Positions 13,728 to 27,085 are shown, counted from the stretch's first letter. The stretch is DNA of 64,000 nt from Corydoras sp. C115 (GCA_019802505.1 JAFMOC010000026.1:1787001-1851000), one strand, 5' to 3'. The notes: generated by a model from the letters alone, not told the origin. Made by a program: numbers and translations.

Positions 13728-16006
13728 TATCTTATAAGCTCTGTATGAAACCTCTTTGCAAGCTTAAATTAGGTCACAAAAACACCCAGTTCCCACATTT
13801 AAAGCACTTGATTCTAAAGAAACTAAAAACAAACAAATGATCATGATCGATAATCATAATCCGGCAGCTTAGCTGGTTTGGTCACCTGTATGTATTGCTG
13901 GATAAATGTGTCTGTGTGTATATGTTCACTCTGTTCTGTAGTGGTCAGGACCACCACACATCAGTGGATTATTTGCATGATATGTAATTTTTAGCACTGT
14001 GTACATCAATTAAGCAAATTAACAAATTGCTCTTAACTGCTGTCAGACAAAACTACAGGTGGGGCTCTGAAATTAAACAAGTTATCACAGAAAATATCTC
14101 CATGAAGAAGTACTTATTGGCAGTGTGGCTTTGAATGGCTGTTATAACCTGCCATCTGCCTATGCACCCAACCTCTGTGGTCGGACAGAATTCAAACACT
14201 AGGAAAAGGCAAGAGGTCATGCAGACCATGCGAAAGTGACTGCTTTTATCACCTTTTAGTCATTTGCATTGCTTCACTCAATTTTATAAAAGTGTATAAA
14301 TAGAAATTTAATATACAACTACACATTTTTTAACAATTAGGTCATTCAAATCTAAATACTGTAGGTAATGCATCTTATAAAATACATGTATGACTAAAGG
14401 CATTCACACTGAAAGTCATTCTCTAGAATAATAAAAAAAAAAAACATTTTTGGGGACATTACATGTCATTACAGGAAACAATTAAATCATGATTAAGTAT
14501 TGAATTCACCAAAAAATTAAAAGAGACACACAAAGGGAGAACAGAATGTTTTGAATTATTGTCTTGAAATAGGCAATACATTTTAATTTTGGGGCTCACT
14601 AATGTGCCCGTAAGAATTTTGGATTCTATTGGTCTCTTTTGAACATAATTTGCTGAAGAACACAATGCTTCCAGCTCTAAAAGTTATTGTTGTGGTATTT
14701 AAAGGGTCAAACCAATTATGATTTCTTCTTCGAATGCCACATGTTGCACTGTCAACAGAAAGTTTTATTTTTTTGTCTACATTCTACACTACATTTTCTC
14801 TATAACTGATTCAAATGCTTTTTATTCATTTGCATATTTTAGGGTGAGTGCATTGTTTGGTATTTTCTTTGTGAATAATGACTCAACAATAAACTACACA
14901 TCCTCACTTCTTATTGCTAAACACCTCCCCTGTTTGATTACAGGACGGTTCATGTTGTCTTTGTCATTTTTGTTTGCAAATTAAATGAACTATTTGTATT
15001 TTAAAACGTGCCTGCAGCAGTAATATTATACACTTTTCTCTTACACTGGTTAAAAGTATTTCTTGACCAAAAAACAAGCTTCATAATGCATCATGAAGTT
15101 ACATCCTAAGGATTTCATCATTTGTTGAACAAATAATAATGCACATTAATGTATTTATGAAATGTGTGGGTCAAGTAGAGTGCAATCACGGCCGATTACA
15201 AATTTTTAATCACTTCATAATCACGTTATTACACAGAGAGAGCAACAGCATGCACAGCTGACCTTATTGTGGTTGCTCTCAATGGCTTTGACTTTGTAAA
15301 TCATTGTGTTATGGAGGCATCGTTCTCTTGCTGCAGCCGGAACACATACTGAGTCTAAAGAGACTTCACTTTCATTGCTATCTATGAGGAACCTTATTCA
15401 GCTGTGAGCCTGCCAATCAATTTGTTTAACTCGGTGGGCAGGAGGAGTGATGAGAGCCACCGTTTTGGGGCACAAAGCCACCATATGCCCTCTCGGCAGG
15501 TGAGCAGGCTGGCCTGTTCACCACCACACACACAGGAATCTGCCGGCAGCGGCATGAAAAGAGCCACAGTGTGAATGGCTTAACCAAGCAAACCTTACAG
15601 AAAGAACTTTTGCTCTGTGTCATTGCTGTTGACCTCGGCTAAATGCTATTTCCACAGAACAATTTCCTCAAATGATCTAATAGGTTCATGATCTGTGCAA
15701 CTGATATAATAAGAATATTTAGGCAAAGACAACTTGTGTAGGTTTCTTTACGTAAAGCAATAGGTAAATTAAAGAACTCCACCACATTTTCTAAAGTATC
15801 TTTTTATGTATTTTGTTCCTTTTGGGGGACTAGAGGGCTAGACTTATGCAATCAATTGCCATAGCTGTAGCAATAATGATTACAATAAATAAAATGGCCA
15901 AAATCATTATATATTTATGTACTTATAATTGTAAGTATTGTGACACATCTCTTAGTTATTTAAAAGTTTTATTCAGTATAAAAATATACTGTGAATGTAT
16001 TCAAGT
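13728..16006. other. intergenic; possible conserved block at 15230-15640
   Basis: No gene was recognised. The part 15230-15640 is repeat-free and more balanced in composition than its flanks, so it is a candidate regulatory block on appearance alone. Confidence 0.3.
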
Positions 16007-16165
16007 GGGCAGCACGGAGGCTTAGTGGTTAGCATGTTCGCCTCTCAGCACTAGGGATTCCAGGTTCGAATTATAATCTGGGTGGTGTTTCCATGTTCTC
16101 CCCGTGTCCGCGTAGCTTTCCTCCGGGTTCTCCGGTTTCGTCCCACAGTCCAAAACATGGATCAA
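16007..16165 (+). mobile_element. GGCGGCACGG-type SINE, 3'-truncated
   Basis: This copy has the head with A box (GGCTTAGTGG) and B box (GGTTCGAATTA), then the body TTCCATGTTCTCCCCGTGTC. It stops at CATGGATCAA and continues directly into LINE sequence, so its 3' half is missing. Its family, called here the GGCGGCACGG SINE, is probably of the V-SINE/HE1 type. Confidence 0.8.
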
Positions 16166-16610
16166 GCTGCTTGCATTCAAGCTGCTCGCATGTGGCTGCT
16201 TGTATTCAGTACAAGTCACTGACTCTGGCCTACAGAACCTTTTCTGGATCTTCCCCCTACTACTTGGTGACGTGATGATTGCCGCCTGGCGATTCCACCT
16301 CACCGAGGAGCAAATTCTCACTCCGTGGCGTTCACCACTGCAAAATGGAGGAACAATCTTCCCAACTCTGTCCGTAAGGCAGTATCACTAAGCAGTTTTA
16401 AGAAACTATAGAAGACACATCTCTTTAACAAATACCTGTTGTAAAAAAAAAATAAATTTAAATAAAAAAGGGGGGGACGCAGCATCAAATAACAATCAGG
16501 TTTCATAAATGTACAGTATAGTTGGTTTTCTGCATAACTTCTGACTTGTAATGTTCTCATTTGTAAGTCGCTTTGGATAAAAGCGTCTGCTAAATGACTA
16601 AATGTAATGA
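16166..16610 (+). pseudogene. 3' end of a non-LTR retrotransposon (L2/CR1-like)
   Basis: The + strand encodes fragments typical of the extreme C-terminus of fish LINE ORF2: YKSLTLAYRTFSGSSPYYL (about 16205-16265) and, in another frame, NLPNSVRKAVSLSSFKKL with KTHLFNKYLL (about 16355-16440). A 3'UTR follows, ending with AAGTCGCTTTGGATAAAAGC and GTCTGCTAAATGACTAAATG (about 16565-16605). Frameshifts and a stop make it inactive. The clade is inferred from tail type and could be wrong. Confidence 0.6.
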
Positions 16611-19600
16611 GACTGCAAACCATGCCATCAACGTCTCACCTCCCACATGCTCTTTTAAATAAACTGGCAAAAATTTTCACAGACTCCAACATCCTACTGA
16701 AAGCTTCCCTAGTAGAGAGGATGGTTTAATACCCGGTGGTTGGTAGAGACACCATTTTCACACGATAACTGGGGAATATTGGTATATTCTTGTTGTTTTG
16801 GTTAACAGCAAACTGTCCAATTACAAAAGATTTGTGGATTTAGGTCAAGTTTTTTAATTTTAGCACTCAGGTATGTTCACATTATTTTTTCACATAATGT
16901 TCACTGCAATTTGTAACATAAATGAAAAGCACCTGACTATGTTCAGATATCGATGGGGCAATTTAAATTAAGTTGTTTTTGAAAATATACTTGCAACTCG
17001 TACTTGCAACTCTTAATTGAAGACACAACTGGCCACTCTTTAGATGTGTATTTGACATTGTTTCATACAGGTCAGCTTTGTAAAAAGTTATAGACATAGT
17101 GGCGCACACATATGTCTATTCCAAACATACATGATAAAGTTCCTCAAAGTTATATTTGTCTTTTAGATTAGGTTTTTGGTTTATTATTCTTTATTATTCA
17201 GTTTTAAAGTATGGCAGTCTATGCAAAGTAATAATGGTGCTATTTACTTTCCATAAATAACACAGTTGGAGGCCAGAAATGTTTCCTATTTTTAAAAAAA
17301 TTATTTGTATCTGATTATAGTTTAGTTTAAAAATAACATTCTGGTGATGTTCTTTAAGACATTACATTCACCATTTTCATGAATCCTCTTTTGGAATCTT
17401 TTACACTAATTCCTCCCAGAGACATTAAATAGACTGGAAGACTACTTAATACACATTTTGTAGAATTCTAAAAATTGGACTAGCAGACATTTTTGTACAG
17501 ATCTTGTTTATTAGCCTTATTTTTGCCAAAAACTAAACCCTTAACTGGGGGTCTCCGAACTTCGGTTTTCAACATATTTGAAATCTGATATCAATAAAAT
17601 ATACTGAAATAAATGTACAATAACTAAAAATGTATTTAGTTAATTTTGATAACATGAAAAATCAGATTTTTCTGTCACTCGCAGTTTTAATTGAATTTGA
17701 AGTGTTCTGGTGTTAACCTTCATGCAGATTTGGCCCTTTTTTGATTACAACAACATGCTGAAATACTTGGACCACTCTGTTCAGCACCTCCATAATTCTG
17801 GTGCTCAGTTTATACGTTATATGGATCTCTCTATTATGTCTGTGAGCCTAAATATACTGAGTGCAATGGTAGTACAATGGTAGTACAATTTAAAAAAAAA
17901 AAAAAAGAAAGTACAATGGTATTCTGACATATGTTGAAAATGCATATATCTAATGTAAACATTTAAATGTAAGTAACTGTATACTTGAGTAGTATGTTTT
18001 TAATTATTCATAAGTATAAATAGCAAATAGTATAAAATGTAAATACATTTGGACACACTGGTGTTTCAAGTCAGTGACGAAATTGAATCTCTATTTTGTC
18101 CTGGAATGTTGAAAATTTACTTTTACAAAATAAAAAAAACAAATACCAAGCATCTAAATAAAATGTACATTGTTTGCAAAAAAATATATATTATTAGTTT
18201 GGACCATTTAAAAGTTTGATACTAACAAGTTAATAACTTCTCAGGAAGCATCATGTGCAATCAATTTTACACTCTCTTAATTCCATTTAGAAAGCAAACC
18301 ACGTTACTTTCATTAGCTACAGATTAAAAAAAAAAATCACGAAATGCGCTTATCTCTAATCTGTTCCATCTCATGCAGTTCTTTTAATGACAAATGTATC
18401 TCATTATACAGGAAAACACTATTAAAATAGATTAGTCTCTCTTAATAGCATAATCTTGATAATCTCTATTGAGTTTGTTTTAAAATCATAATCCTCTAGT
18501 CTGAGATCCTGAGACTAAGTAAAACAGCAGCCTGTCTTTGTGTACCTCCTGATCATAGACAGCATAGCTTGTATTGGGTAGAGTCTGCCCTGGGGGCAAC
18601 CAATATGGTGCCTTAATTCAGCCAAAACAGCATTCACTATAAATTGTATGGATAATATGAACTAGTTTTACTAGATGTTCTGAGATCCAGATTTGTTGAC
18701 TGCAGACACTTCAAGCCTTCAATGCTGGCTCTATGGATGTGTGTTTAGGTTTTTGAAGAAGGGCTTTCAGGGTCAATAACATGCCTCAGTGAGCAGCAAT
18801 GAGGCATTAAACACCAACCATGTTTCAGCTATCCTCTTAATTCTATAACTTCTGGGGGGAAAAAACATTAATCTGTAGTTTAGTTTATTGATCTGAATGT
18901 ATTTATTCTTGATTTTTGACAGTGCAGGCATTTGTGGTATTTAAACACTGGCTTTACTAGTTAGTTTTCTGATGAGACTGTTCTGTGCAAACAAAGGGCC
19001 ATCTGCAGCCTAGAACAATGTCCCTTTTTAGGGTGACAGCCCAGTTTATAAGTTGTCAATTTGTATATCTGTTCAGCGATGTCAATACATAAAAATCAAT
19101 AAAAAAAAATCAATTGCTTTTCAAAACTTAAATCAAGCCACACAATAAAGTTATATTTGACAATTGATTGCATTTAACCTGAAATTAAATTACTGTTATT
19201 ATGAACTGGTAAAATCTTTTCTGGTGTCCATAAAACGTTTTAGATTTTATGCACAAATTCAATCACTGCTATTAAAATATATGAATAAATCAATAAAAAT
19301 CTTACTTTTATTTGCATTTAAACAGAGCACTCACATCTGAGCTTGACACATTGTTTGCCAGCCAGGTCTGTTCCAGTATAAGTGTCTTCACAAATACTTA
19401 TTTAAACTTACATAAAAAAAATAAATAAAAAAAACGTTTATGTGATCATATTTTGAAAGGTTTACATAGAAAACTGTATAATATTTAAGTCTAATAGGAG
19501 CTTAGATTAATAATATAAATGTTAATGGGTTTTAAATATGTTGAATATGACCTCATAAATGGCAAAATAATTTCAGTATTTAGCTATAAAATGAACTAAT

Positions 19601-20555
19601 TTGTGTAATTACTGTAATAAATATATTTGTTATATTTAAGACTGTATATCTATAATGCATTTCTTCAAAAAAGGCCACATGTACTGACCAATGGTCTAAT
19701 AAGGAACAGATTGTAAATGATACAGTTTATGTATATAACTATATTGATACTTGTTTAAAAATGAGGCATACATTTTTCCTTAAATTAATTTACATGCAAT
19801 TTATGTGAAAATAGGTCATCATGATGGCAACCTCAGCAGAACACCTTGATTTCCTGTCTGCATTGTTTAATCGTGCTGTAAATATATCTACACTAATAAG
19901 CATGGTATTTTCAAAATAAATTTTGGAGTATTACTATCTTCACAATAGAAACCACAGGTGTGCCAATGAATGAAAACACCTGATGCAGAAGTCAACAGTC
20001 AGACATTAACATTGTCAACACAGGCGAATGTCCAATGCCACTGAAGGCTGAATAGACATTAAACACTATTAAATATCATTGCGTTTAAGCAGAGAACTAT
20101 ACTCAACTACACTACAGTATACTGTGTATTCTGGAGTTGCAGTAAAATGGAATTCCTTATGGGTCAGCACATTGAGTTTAAATAGCTGTGCCATCGAAAT
20201 TTCAATCTGCCAAAACACACCCATGATTGAGAGAATTAGTTAGTGCCTTTTGTGCCACACAGAGCATACTTTTCCTGTTGTTACAATAGCAAGTATACAC
20301 TGACAGGCTAAATTGAGCTGCCCAGTTGACTGCTTGCTAAAGCTTGCTAAATTATGGCCCATTTTCCTTAAACTCACAACTATCTCAAGAGGTTTTACGC
20401 AAATCTTTAAACCTTAATCGATCTATATTTGCAAACTCAGTTTTACAGCCTTTGGTCTTTTAATCACTGACTTGTTCTTATTTTGTAATAGGTGCTTATT
20501 ATATAATATTGGTATTTTAAAGTAATCCCCATCACGTTCCTCCATAATGAAAGAT
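16611..20555. other. intergenic, nothing recognised
   Basis: AT-rich, with frequent stops in all frames. There is no repeat family, gene or RNA that I can name. A short A-run flanked by repeated AGTACAATGGTA (17866-17920) is the only local repetition. Confidence 0.55.
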
Positions 20556-20567
20556 TTTATTGTATTA

Positions 20568-20936
20568 TTCATTCATTAATTATCTTCCACTTTATCCTAT
20601 ATTAGGGTCACGGGGGGGGGGGGGGGTTTCCCCATGCCCATCCAGGGGAGAAAGTTTCGGGCGCTGGGCAGATACACCCAGGACAGGGCGCCAATCCATC
20701 GCTGGGCACACACTCACTCACACCGACACGCACGCATACACACTCTGTATGGGGCAATTTGAAGAACTCAATTGACTTGATCCATGTTTTTGGACTGTGG
20801 GAGGAAACCGGAGAACCCGGAGGAAACCCACGCAGACACGGGGAGAACATGGAAACTCCACCCAGATGGGGATTCGAACCGGGAATCCCTAGCGCTGAGA
20901 GGCGAACGTGCTAACCACTAAGCCACCATGCTGCCC
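20568..20936 (-). mobile_element. GGCGGCACGG-type SINE, full length, 12-bp TSD
   Basis: This is a full minus-strand copy from the (ATGA)n tail to the head. A perfect duplication TTTATTGTATTA flanks it at 20556-20567 and 20937-20948. It contains a run of about 15 G near 20612, where most copies have only a few. Confidence 0.9.
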
Positions 20937-21752
20937 TTTATTGTATTAATATGGCTACATAAATTATAAAACTTGACAATTAATGTGTCAGAGTATTTAA
21001 AAGCAATAAAATGATGAATATTTAGTACAAATTTAAGAATTTAAAATGTAACACTTTTATTTTATATACCATGTGCTTTGTCAAAACAATGTGTAGGCTA
21101 ATTTAAAAACTGATGGTTGGCGAGATGATTTATGCCGCAATGCATTGTGGTCTGAATCCTGTTTGAAGCTTAGGCCCATAGCGTATATAAACTACAAATC
21201 TGGGGCATTGTATGACTTTTAAAGTGAACTATATAGTGAGCAGAATCAAAGAGAAATTAAACAATTGGAAAATAAGTAAACAACCGAACCATTCGGAACG
21301 CAAATGTAAGGACTTAAAACGCTGCCAAAATTAAAATGATTAGCTTTGTTACTGTTGATCAGCTGGTTCCCTCTGGTGGACATGGCGTATACTAACATTT
21401 CACAGCAGTAGACGAACACGCGCTTTCTCAGCATGTGTCCTGTGTTTGTGCTATAAATGGATGCATTCCAGTCCTTACATTATTTTAATGCATGATAATT
21501 AATTAATTTGGTGACACCGTAATCATCTGCATTTTGTAAGTATATATGTTTTTTTTTTCGGTAAGTATACATGTTTATTTTATTCGGACTCTGGTAAAAT
21601 TAAAGGAGAATGGTTTTGTAAGCTTTTTCAGATTAATGCGTATTAGCAACTCTATTTCTAAAGTCCATATAGATTTTCACGCGGTGTGAAAATCTAATGT
21701 TGATGGATGATTTTAAAAAATCTGGGGCACCAAGTCACTTCTGAATGTCATT

Positions 21753-22080
21753 TCCATCCATCCATCCATCCATCCATTATCTTCCACATAATCCTCTACT
21801 GGGGTCACGCCCAGTCACATCCAGGGGATAAAGTTTCGGGCTCTGGGCAGATACACCCAGGACAGGGCACCAATCTATCTCTGGGCACATACTCACTCAC
21901 AACTCGGCACACACACAAATACACTGTATATGGGACAATTTGGAGCATTCACTTTACCTTGATCCATGTTTTTGGACTGTGGGAGGAAACCGGAGAACCC
22001 AGAGGAAACCCACATGGACACGGATAACATACAAACTCCACCCAAATTGGGATTCGAACTGGGAATCCCTAGCGCTGAGC
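21753..22080 (-). mobile_element. GGCGGCACGG-type SINE, head missing
   Basis: This minus-strand copy has a (GGAT)n tail at 21753-21777. Homology stops at the point equivalent to CTCAGCGCTAGGG, so the tRNA-like head with its A box is absent. It is more diverged than the neighbouring copies. Confidence 0.8.
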
Positions 22081-22169
22081 TGTCTCTTTTTTGCTTTGTA
22101 TTTGCCACTTGCTGATGTTGTTCAACAAGCACTTGCTACCTGCTAAAAAGAAAACATTAGTTACATTAC

Positions 22170-22442
22170 ATAGCAGTCACGGACTTGCGGTTAAGAAACC
22201 AGCCTTGCGACCTGAAAGTCCCCAGTTTGATTCCCAATCCGATCAAGTACTATGGATGAGGGGCCCTTGATCAAGGCACCTAACCCCAATTTTGCCCCTG
22301 ATGCAAGGATGCCGATTGCTCCGGGCACATGTGCTCACTTCACTAGTGTGTTTCACTGCAGGGATGGGTTAAATGTAGAAGCCAAATCCCTCCATGTGTG
22401 AGCACTATAGGCAATATGGATCCGTTTGTTGCATTATATAAT
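22170..22442 (+). mobile_element. probable tRNA-derived SINE relic
   Basis: A tRNA-like head (TGCGGTTAAGAAACCAGCCT, then CAGTTTGATTCCC as a B-box-like stretch) is followed by a body with CCCTTGATCAAGGCACCTAA and GATGGGTTAAATGTAGAAGC, sequences common in fish SINEs. The boundaries are approximate. Confidence 0.5.
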
Positions 22443-22612
22443 TTGTCAGATGCTTTTATCTAAAGCAACTTGCACGTACCCTGTCAGAGTACAGGTTCAG
22501 CAATAATACAGCACCCATGAAGCAAAGAGGGTTGAGGACCGTGCTCATGAACTCACAATGGGAACTTCAGTGAACCCACAACATTCAGTTTGCTAGCCCA
22601 ACACTCTAACCA
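22443..22612 (-). mobile_element. decayed tRNA-derived SINE, same family as 61922-62135
   Basis: On the minus strand it reads GGTTAGAGTGTTGGGCTAGC at the head and GTTGCTTTAGATAAAAGCAT at the tail, with the expected spacing to the copy at 61922. It is much more diverged and its flanking duplication is not recognisable. Confidence 0.6.
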
Positions 22613-22689
22613 TGCTAAATTGATCACTCATGATTCATAATGTTGCAGGTCAGCTGGTTGCCTCTCAGTTTACTGATTTGTGGCGTTGA

Positions 22690-22740
22690 CCTTTAAGTCA
22701 CTTTGGATAACAGTGTCTGCAATATAACTAAATGTAAATA
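22690..22740 (+). mobile_element. decayed LINE/SINE tail fragment
   Basis: TTAAGTCACTTTGGATAACA, then GTGTCTGCAATATAACTAAA, is a diverged copy of the shared tail described at 16565-16605. It abuts an inverted SINE relic. Confidence 0.45.
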
Positions 22741-22769
22741 AAAATATAAATATAAAATGCAGCTATTAT

Positions 22770-23108
22770 TAATTAAGTCATTATCTTCCGCTTTATCCTA
22801 TATTTGGGTCGCGGGGGGGTTCTCCATGCCCATCCAGGGGAAAACGTTTCGAGCGCTGGGCAGATACACCCAGGACAGGGTGCTAATCTATCGCTGGGCA
22901 CACACTCACTCACACAGACGCGCACTATATGGGGCAATTTGGAGAACTCATTTAACGTGATCCATGTTTTTGGACTGTGGAAGGAAACCAGAGAACCCGG
23001 AAGAATCCCATGCAGAAAACATGGAAACTCCACTCAGATAGGGATTCGAACTGGGAATCCCTAGCACTGAGAGGTGAACGTGCTAACCACTAAGCCACCA
23101 TGCCGCCC
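22770..23108 (-). mobile_element. GGCGGCACGG-type SINE, full length, 11-bp TSD
   Basis: This is a minus-strand copy flanked by the duplication GCAGCTATTAT at 22759-22769 and 23109-23119. It inserted next to decayed SINE and LINE pieces. Confidence 0.9.
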
Positions 23109-23119
23109 GCAGCTATTAT

Positions 23120-26100
23120 CTATAAAAAAATATTTATGCGAATTAACTTTCAAACTTCAAAATTATAGCACAGGCAAATTGTTTAAGTTTAAAATGTCCT
23201 AATCCTTTTCTATCTTAGACTTGCACTTTTTGCAATGTACAGGAAATATTACAAAAAAGCTTATCAAAGCCACGAATTCATTTTATATTCCCCACAAGAG
23301 GGCAACAAAGTACAAAATCAATTTATGACCTGCCTGTGACATGGTTTTGATTTATGTTTTATATAAAGCAAAAACTTTACAACACTTTTAGAAATACCTT
23401 GGACAGGTTGCCAGTCTTTTAAAGGGCATCCGCACCAGCCTTTAATTATGTTATTATGCCACAATAGACAGAGCTTATCTAAACAAATGTAATAATTACC
23501 ATCAATTATTGTTGCCACCACACCAAAATGTGCCTTTGTGCTGTAAAACAGGAAGACAGAATAGAACAGGGATAATTTAATTCAAAATAGCTGTTACATA
23601 GTTGGCCATTTTTTTTTATAAAGGGTCCCAAGTAAATGATAGACAGCCAGCAAACAACATACAAGCCTAAAATAGCAGCTCTGTTTTGATTGTTTCAATA
23701 TATATACAACCTTACCTAGCCAGGTGAAATAAGTTAATGCAGACATTATGTTAATACTGTCTTTCCCACATGTCGTACCTTCTGTGTCCATCAGGTAGGG
23801 TGAAGATCAAAGATAAGAACGTTAATTAAGGACTGGACATCAAAGAAGGAGATCAGAGCATGTTCAGAATGTAGACACAGCTCTATGTTGGTAATTAGAA
23901 GTCAGATCTTTGAAAATGCTATGAAAGTTTCTACTGTATCAGTCTTAATATAATCTAAAAAAATGTAATTAAGTATTGTAATTCGAATAAATCTGTGTTA
24001 TAGATGCTGATCTAAGTGTTTAAAATAGTTTAGTATTTAATATTTAGACATTAAGGCCTATAATAATTAGTGGGTCTTGACAATCTAAGATCTCATTTTC
24101 AGTGCAGCTATTCAGCTTTTTTCTGAGTTGCAATGTGTTAGTTTGAAGAAAGTGGATGTGTTTATTAGTGATGGGGCATTGGAAGCTTTTCTTTTTTGTA
24201 TAAAGGTTCTAAAGATTTATCAACTAACACCCTTATTTATTGCATTTTTCATATTAACTGCTATTAGCTTTATCAGACACAGGTACAGGCTTTATTCACA
24301 CATACAATTTCAGACGATGCAAGTGCCACAGCCATGTACACTCCACATTCTACATTTGACCTCTTCCATTCTATCTGGACACAAACCATTAGCGGAAACT
24401 TCAGCAGGTGTGTTAATTATCTTCCTTATGTTTCACTTCCCCTTCCAGTGTTCGGTTATTTACGCTAGTGCCACAATAGCCTTACCTTTTGGGGAGTTTA
24501 GTTTGTTCATCTGGGACATGTAAAAAAAAAAAAATAAATAATGTATCCAATATTAGGTGTACGTTGTCAGTCACATTATAGAGTGCCAGAACATGGACAT
24601 TGATTAATTTTTAATCTGATGAAAAATAGGCATTTCATATTGAAAAACTGATTGTGAGCCAGAGTTTTAATATTCAACAACAGTGACTGACCTAACAAAT
24701 GTTTTTATAGCTTAATGGACACATCTTTTTCCAAGTTCTTGGAATACTTCCTGTAAGCCACATTGTGAGAAAGTAATTTAGTTTTCAGAATAGGACAATA
24801 GGCAGGTTTTCAAAAATATTTAATACAGTGGAAAAGGTTTATGGTTTAATACACAAAGAATGCACAAATGTGATATAATTTGTTGTTTGTTTTGCACATC
24901 ATATGTTTGGACACAATGTAAGGGCATGTTTACCTTATTTTTCTTTTTTTTTATCAAATTGCAACCGACAATGTTTCACCAGCCAAAGAAATGATTTCGG
25001 AATGACATTATAAATAGAGTACACTGTGTCAGTAATAATGTAATGGGTTTTTTCTTTAAATAGAAACAATGTCAAAGGTTATTAGAGAGAACGGAATATC
25101 ACAACAAAATTGACACCATTTATTCATTAACAGGGTTGATGCTTGACCTCAATAATATATTTTGCTGTCCAGAATAACCTATATCAGAATGCCTGGTCTG
25201 GATGGGCAAGGAACCATTAATGCTGGCCTCAGTAGACATAATGAAGACAGTATTTTATCTCCTTGTTAGATACAAGGTTACAGTTTTATTAGAACAGCTA
25301 ATAGAACAGAAAACTGGAGAGCCTATAGAAACACTTTATACGTGTTTTATTGTTATGTCTCTTATCCGGGCAGTATTACCATAACACTCTGAGACAAAAA
25401 CCTCGTGCTATAATATCGGCTGCACCACACTTTTTGGCCAGCTGCAAAAATCAACATTCATGAGCAGCAGTACATACTTCCTCATCTCCAACGAGAGATG
25501 CACAATCAAGTAGGACGGTCAGGGTGGTTTGTTTGTTTCAATAAATGTACAACAAATCTCTGATGCAATTTAAATTTTATAAGGCAGAAATGAAATATAA
25601 GAATAATGCTATATAAACATAAATGTTTATTTAGCATATGTAACACATTTAGACCAATAAATTCATGCACAATGAACACGTATATGAACATATATGATTT
25701 TATTATTTATTTGTATTCATATATAAGCAATTATATCATGCCTTGTACAATATTTTGATCTGACCTCAGAATTTGATTGGTTAAGAAGTGTTTTCAATGA
25801 TGTTCCAATGCGATGACATCATAACCTTTTCACAACAAAATTGAATCATTTCACAAAGGCATTGCCTTTCATTAAACATAATGACTATCCACTGTTTTCC
25901 CACATCGTATATTACAAAATAAATAATGGTCACTAATATTAGAAATTATTAAAATATTATTATCTATTTTAGATCATAATATCGTGTGCATCATGATCAT
26001 TGCATACCCTTTTACTTAACATTGCAGGTAGACATATTAACCAGAACCAAGCATTGTGCAACTATCTGCTGTTTCAACATGAAAGGAAAATGATTGACGC

Positions 26101-26307
26101 TGAAATACACTAAAATGTAGTGAAAATTCCTTACAGAAGAGGAAGTGCCAATTATTTCTGTAAATAGGGTGTAAATTCTATATGAACAGCCTTTTTTAAA
26201 AGAGGCTCCTGCATGTTGGTTTTCTAAACGAACTTGTGCTTTTATTAATAAGTTACTTTTTTAACTGTAGCAGAAAGTTACTAAGTATATGAAACTTTAT
26301 ACTAAGT
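23120..26307. other. intergenic, nothing recognised
   Basis: The longest open frame (24128-24523, 131 codons) is hydrophobic but has no family resemblance and no coding-like context. I treat it as chance. The rest is AT-rich unique sequence. Confidence 0.5.
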
Positions 26308-26308
26308 G

Positions 26309-26340
<32 letters not shown>

Positions 26341-26360
26341 TATATTTCGTATATATATAT
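26308..26360. repeat. (TA)n tract left of a truncated SINE
   Basis: TA repeats interrupted by CATA and TTTCG. Confidence 0.95.
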
Positions 26361-26580
26361 TTCCTCTGGGTTCTCCGGTTTCCTCCTCCATGGATCAAGT
26401 CAATTGAGTTCTCCAAATTGCCCCATATAGTGTGTGTGTCTGTGTAAGTGTGTGTCCAGCGATAGATTGGCGCCCTGTCCTGGGTGTATCTGCCCAGCTC
26501 CCGAAAAGTTCTCCCCTGGATGGGCATGGGGAAGCCCCCCGCGACCCTAATATATATAGGACAAAGTGGAAGATAATGAA

Positions 26581-26584
<4 letters not shown>
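26361..26584 (+). mobile_element. GGCGGCACGG-type SINE, 5'-truncated, tail turned into (TA)n
   Basis: Only the 3' part is present, from TTCCTCTGGGTTCTCCGG to GATAATGAATGAA. The left junction lies in one (TA)n tract and the tail runs straight into another. No flanking duplication can be defined. Confidence 0.8.

Positions 26585-26643
<59 letters not shown>
26585..26643. repeat. (TA)n tract grown from a SINE tail
   Basis: It follows the GAATGAA tail without a break. An A-rich stretch and 17 G (26677-26693) come next. Confidence 0.95.
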
Positions 26644-26650
<7 letters not shown>

Positions 26651-26687
26651 CAAATAAAATAAAATAAAAAAAAAAAGGGGGGGGGGG

Positions 26688-26830
26688 GGGGGGCAGCTTC
26701 GAATAACAATCAGGTTTGATGAACTTACAGTATAGTTGGTTTTCTCCATGGCTTCTGACTTGTGGTGTTCTCATTTGTAAGTCGCTTTGGATAAAAGCGT
26801 CTGCTAAATGACTAAATGTAAATGTAAATG

Positions 26831-26832
<2 letters not shown>
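26688..26832 (+). mobile_element. LINE 3'UTR/tail fragment, same family as 16477-16610
   Basis: It shares AATAACAATCAGGTTT, AGTATAGTTGGTTTTCT and GTAAGTCGCTTTGGATAAAA with the copy at 16477-16610. It ends in repeated TAAATG units that run directly into a (TA)n tract. It is 5'-truncated just after a run of G, as expected of target-primed insertion or of a rearranged repeat. Confidence 0.65.

Positions 26833-26883
<51 letters not shown>
26833..26883. repeat. (TA)n tract grown from a LINE tail
   Basis: It follows TAAATGTAAATGTAA without a break and ends in ACACACACAC. Confidence 0.95.
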
Positions 26884-26896
<13 letters not shown>

Positions 26897-26938
26897 AGTA
26901 TATAACTTTGTGGTTGTTATACTATATGTACACCATCA

Positions 26939-27085
26939 TTCAGATTAGATTAGATTCCTCTTTATTGTCATTACACATGACAGTTGCAAGGAAATGAGAT
27001 GCAGTTTGCCATCTAACCGGAGTGCAAATGGCAGCAAGTGCATAATATACAGAAAATAAAGCATCTACGGTATATCTCACTTTGC
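26939..27085. repeat. interspersed repeat of unknown class, common in fish
   Basis: CTCTTTATTGTCATTACACA, GGAAATGAGATGCAGTTTGC and AAGTGCATAATATACAG form a pattern I recall from many teleost genomes. The ends and the class are not determined here. Confidence 0.5.

Noticed and set aside
20608..20850. Repeated open frames of the type MFSPCLRGFPPGSPVSSHSPK seen at several places
   Set aside because: They are the SINE body read in one frame on either strand, not a protein family.
24128..24523. 131-codon hydrophobic open frame
   Set aside because: No family similarity, AT-rich chance composition, and no promoter or splice context.
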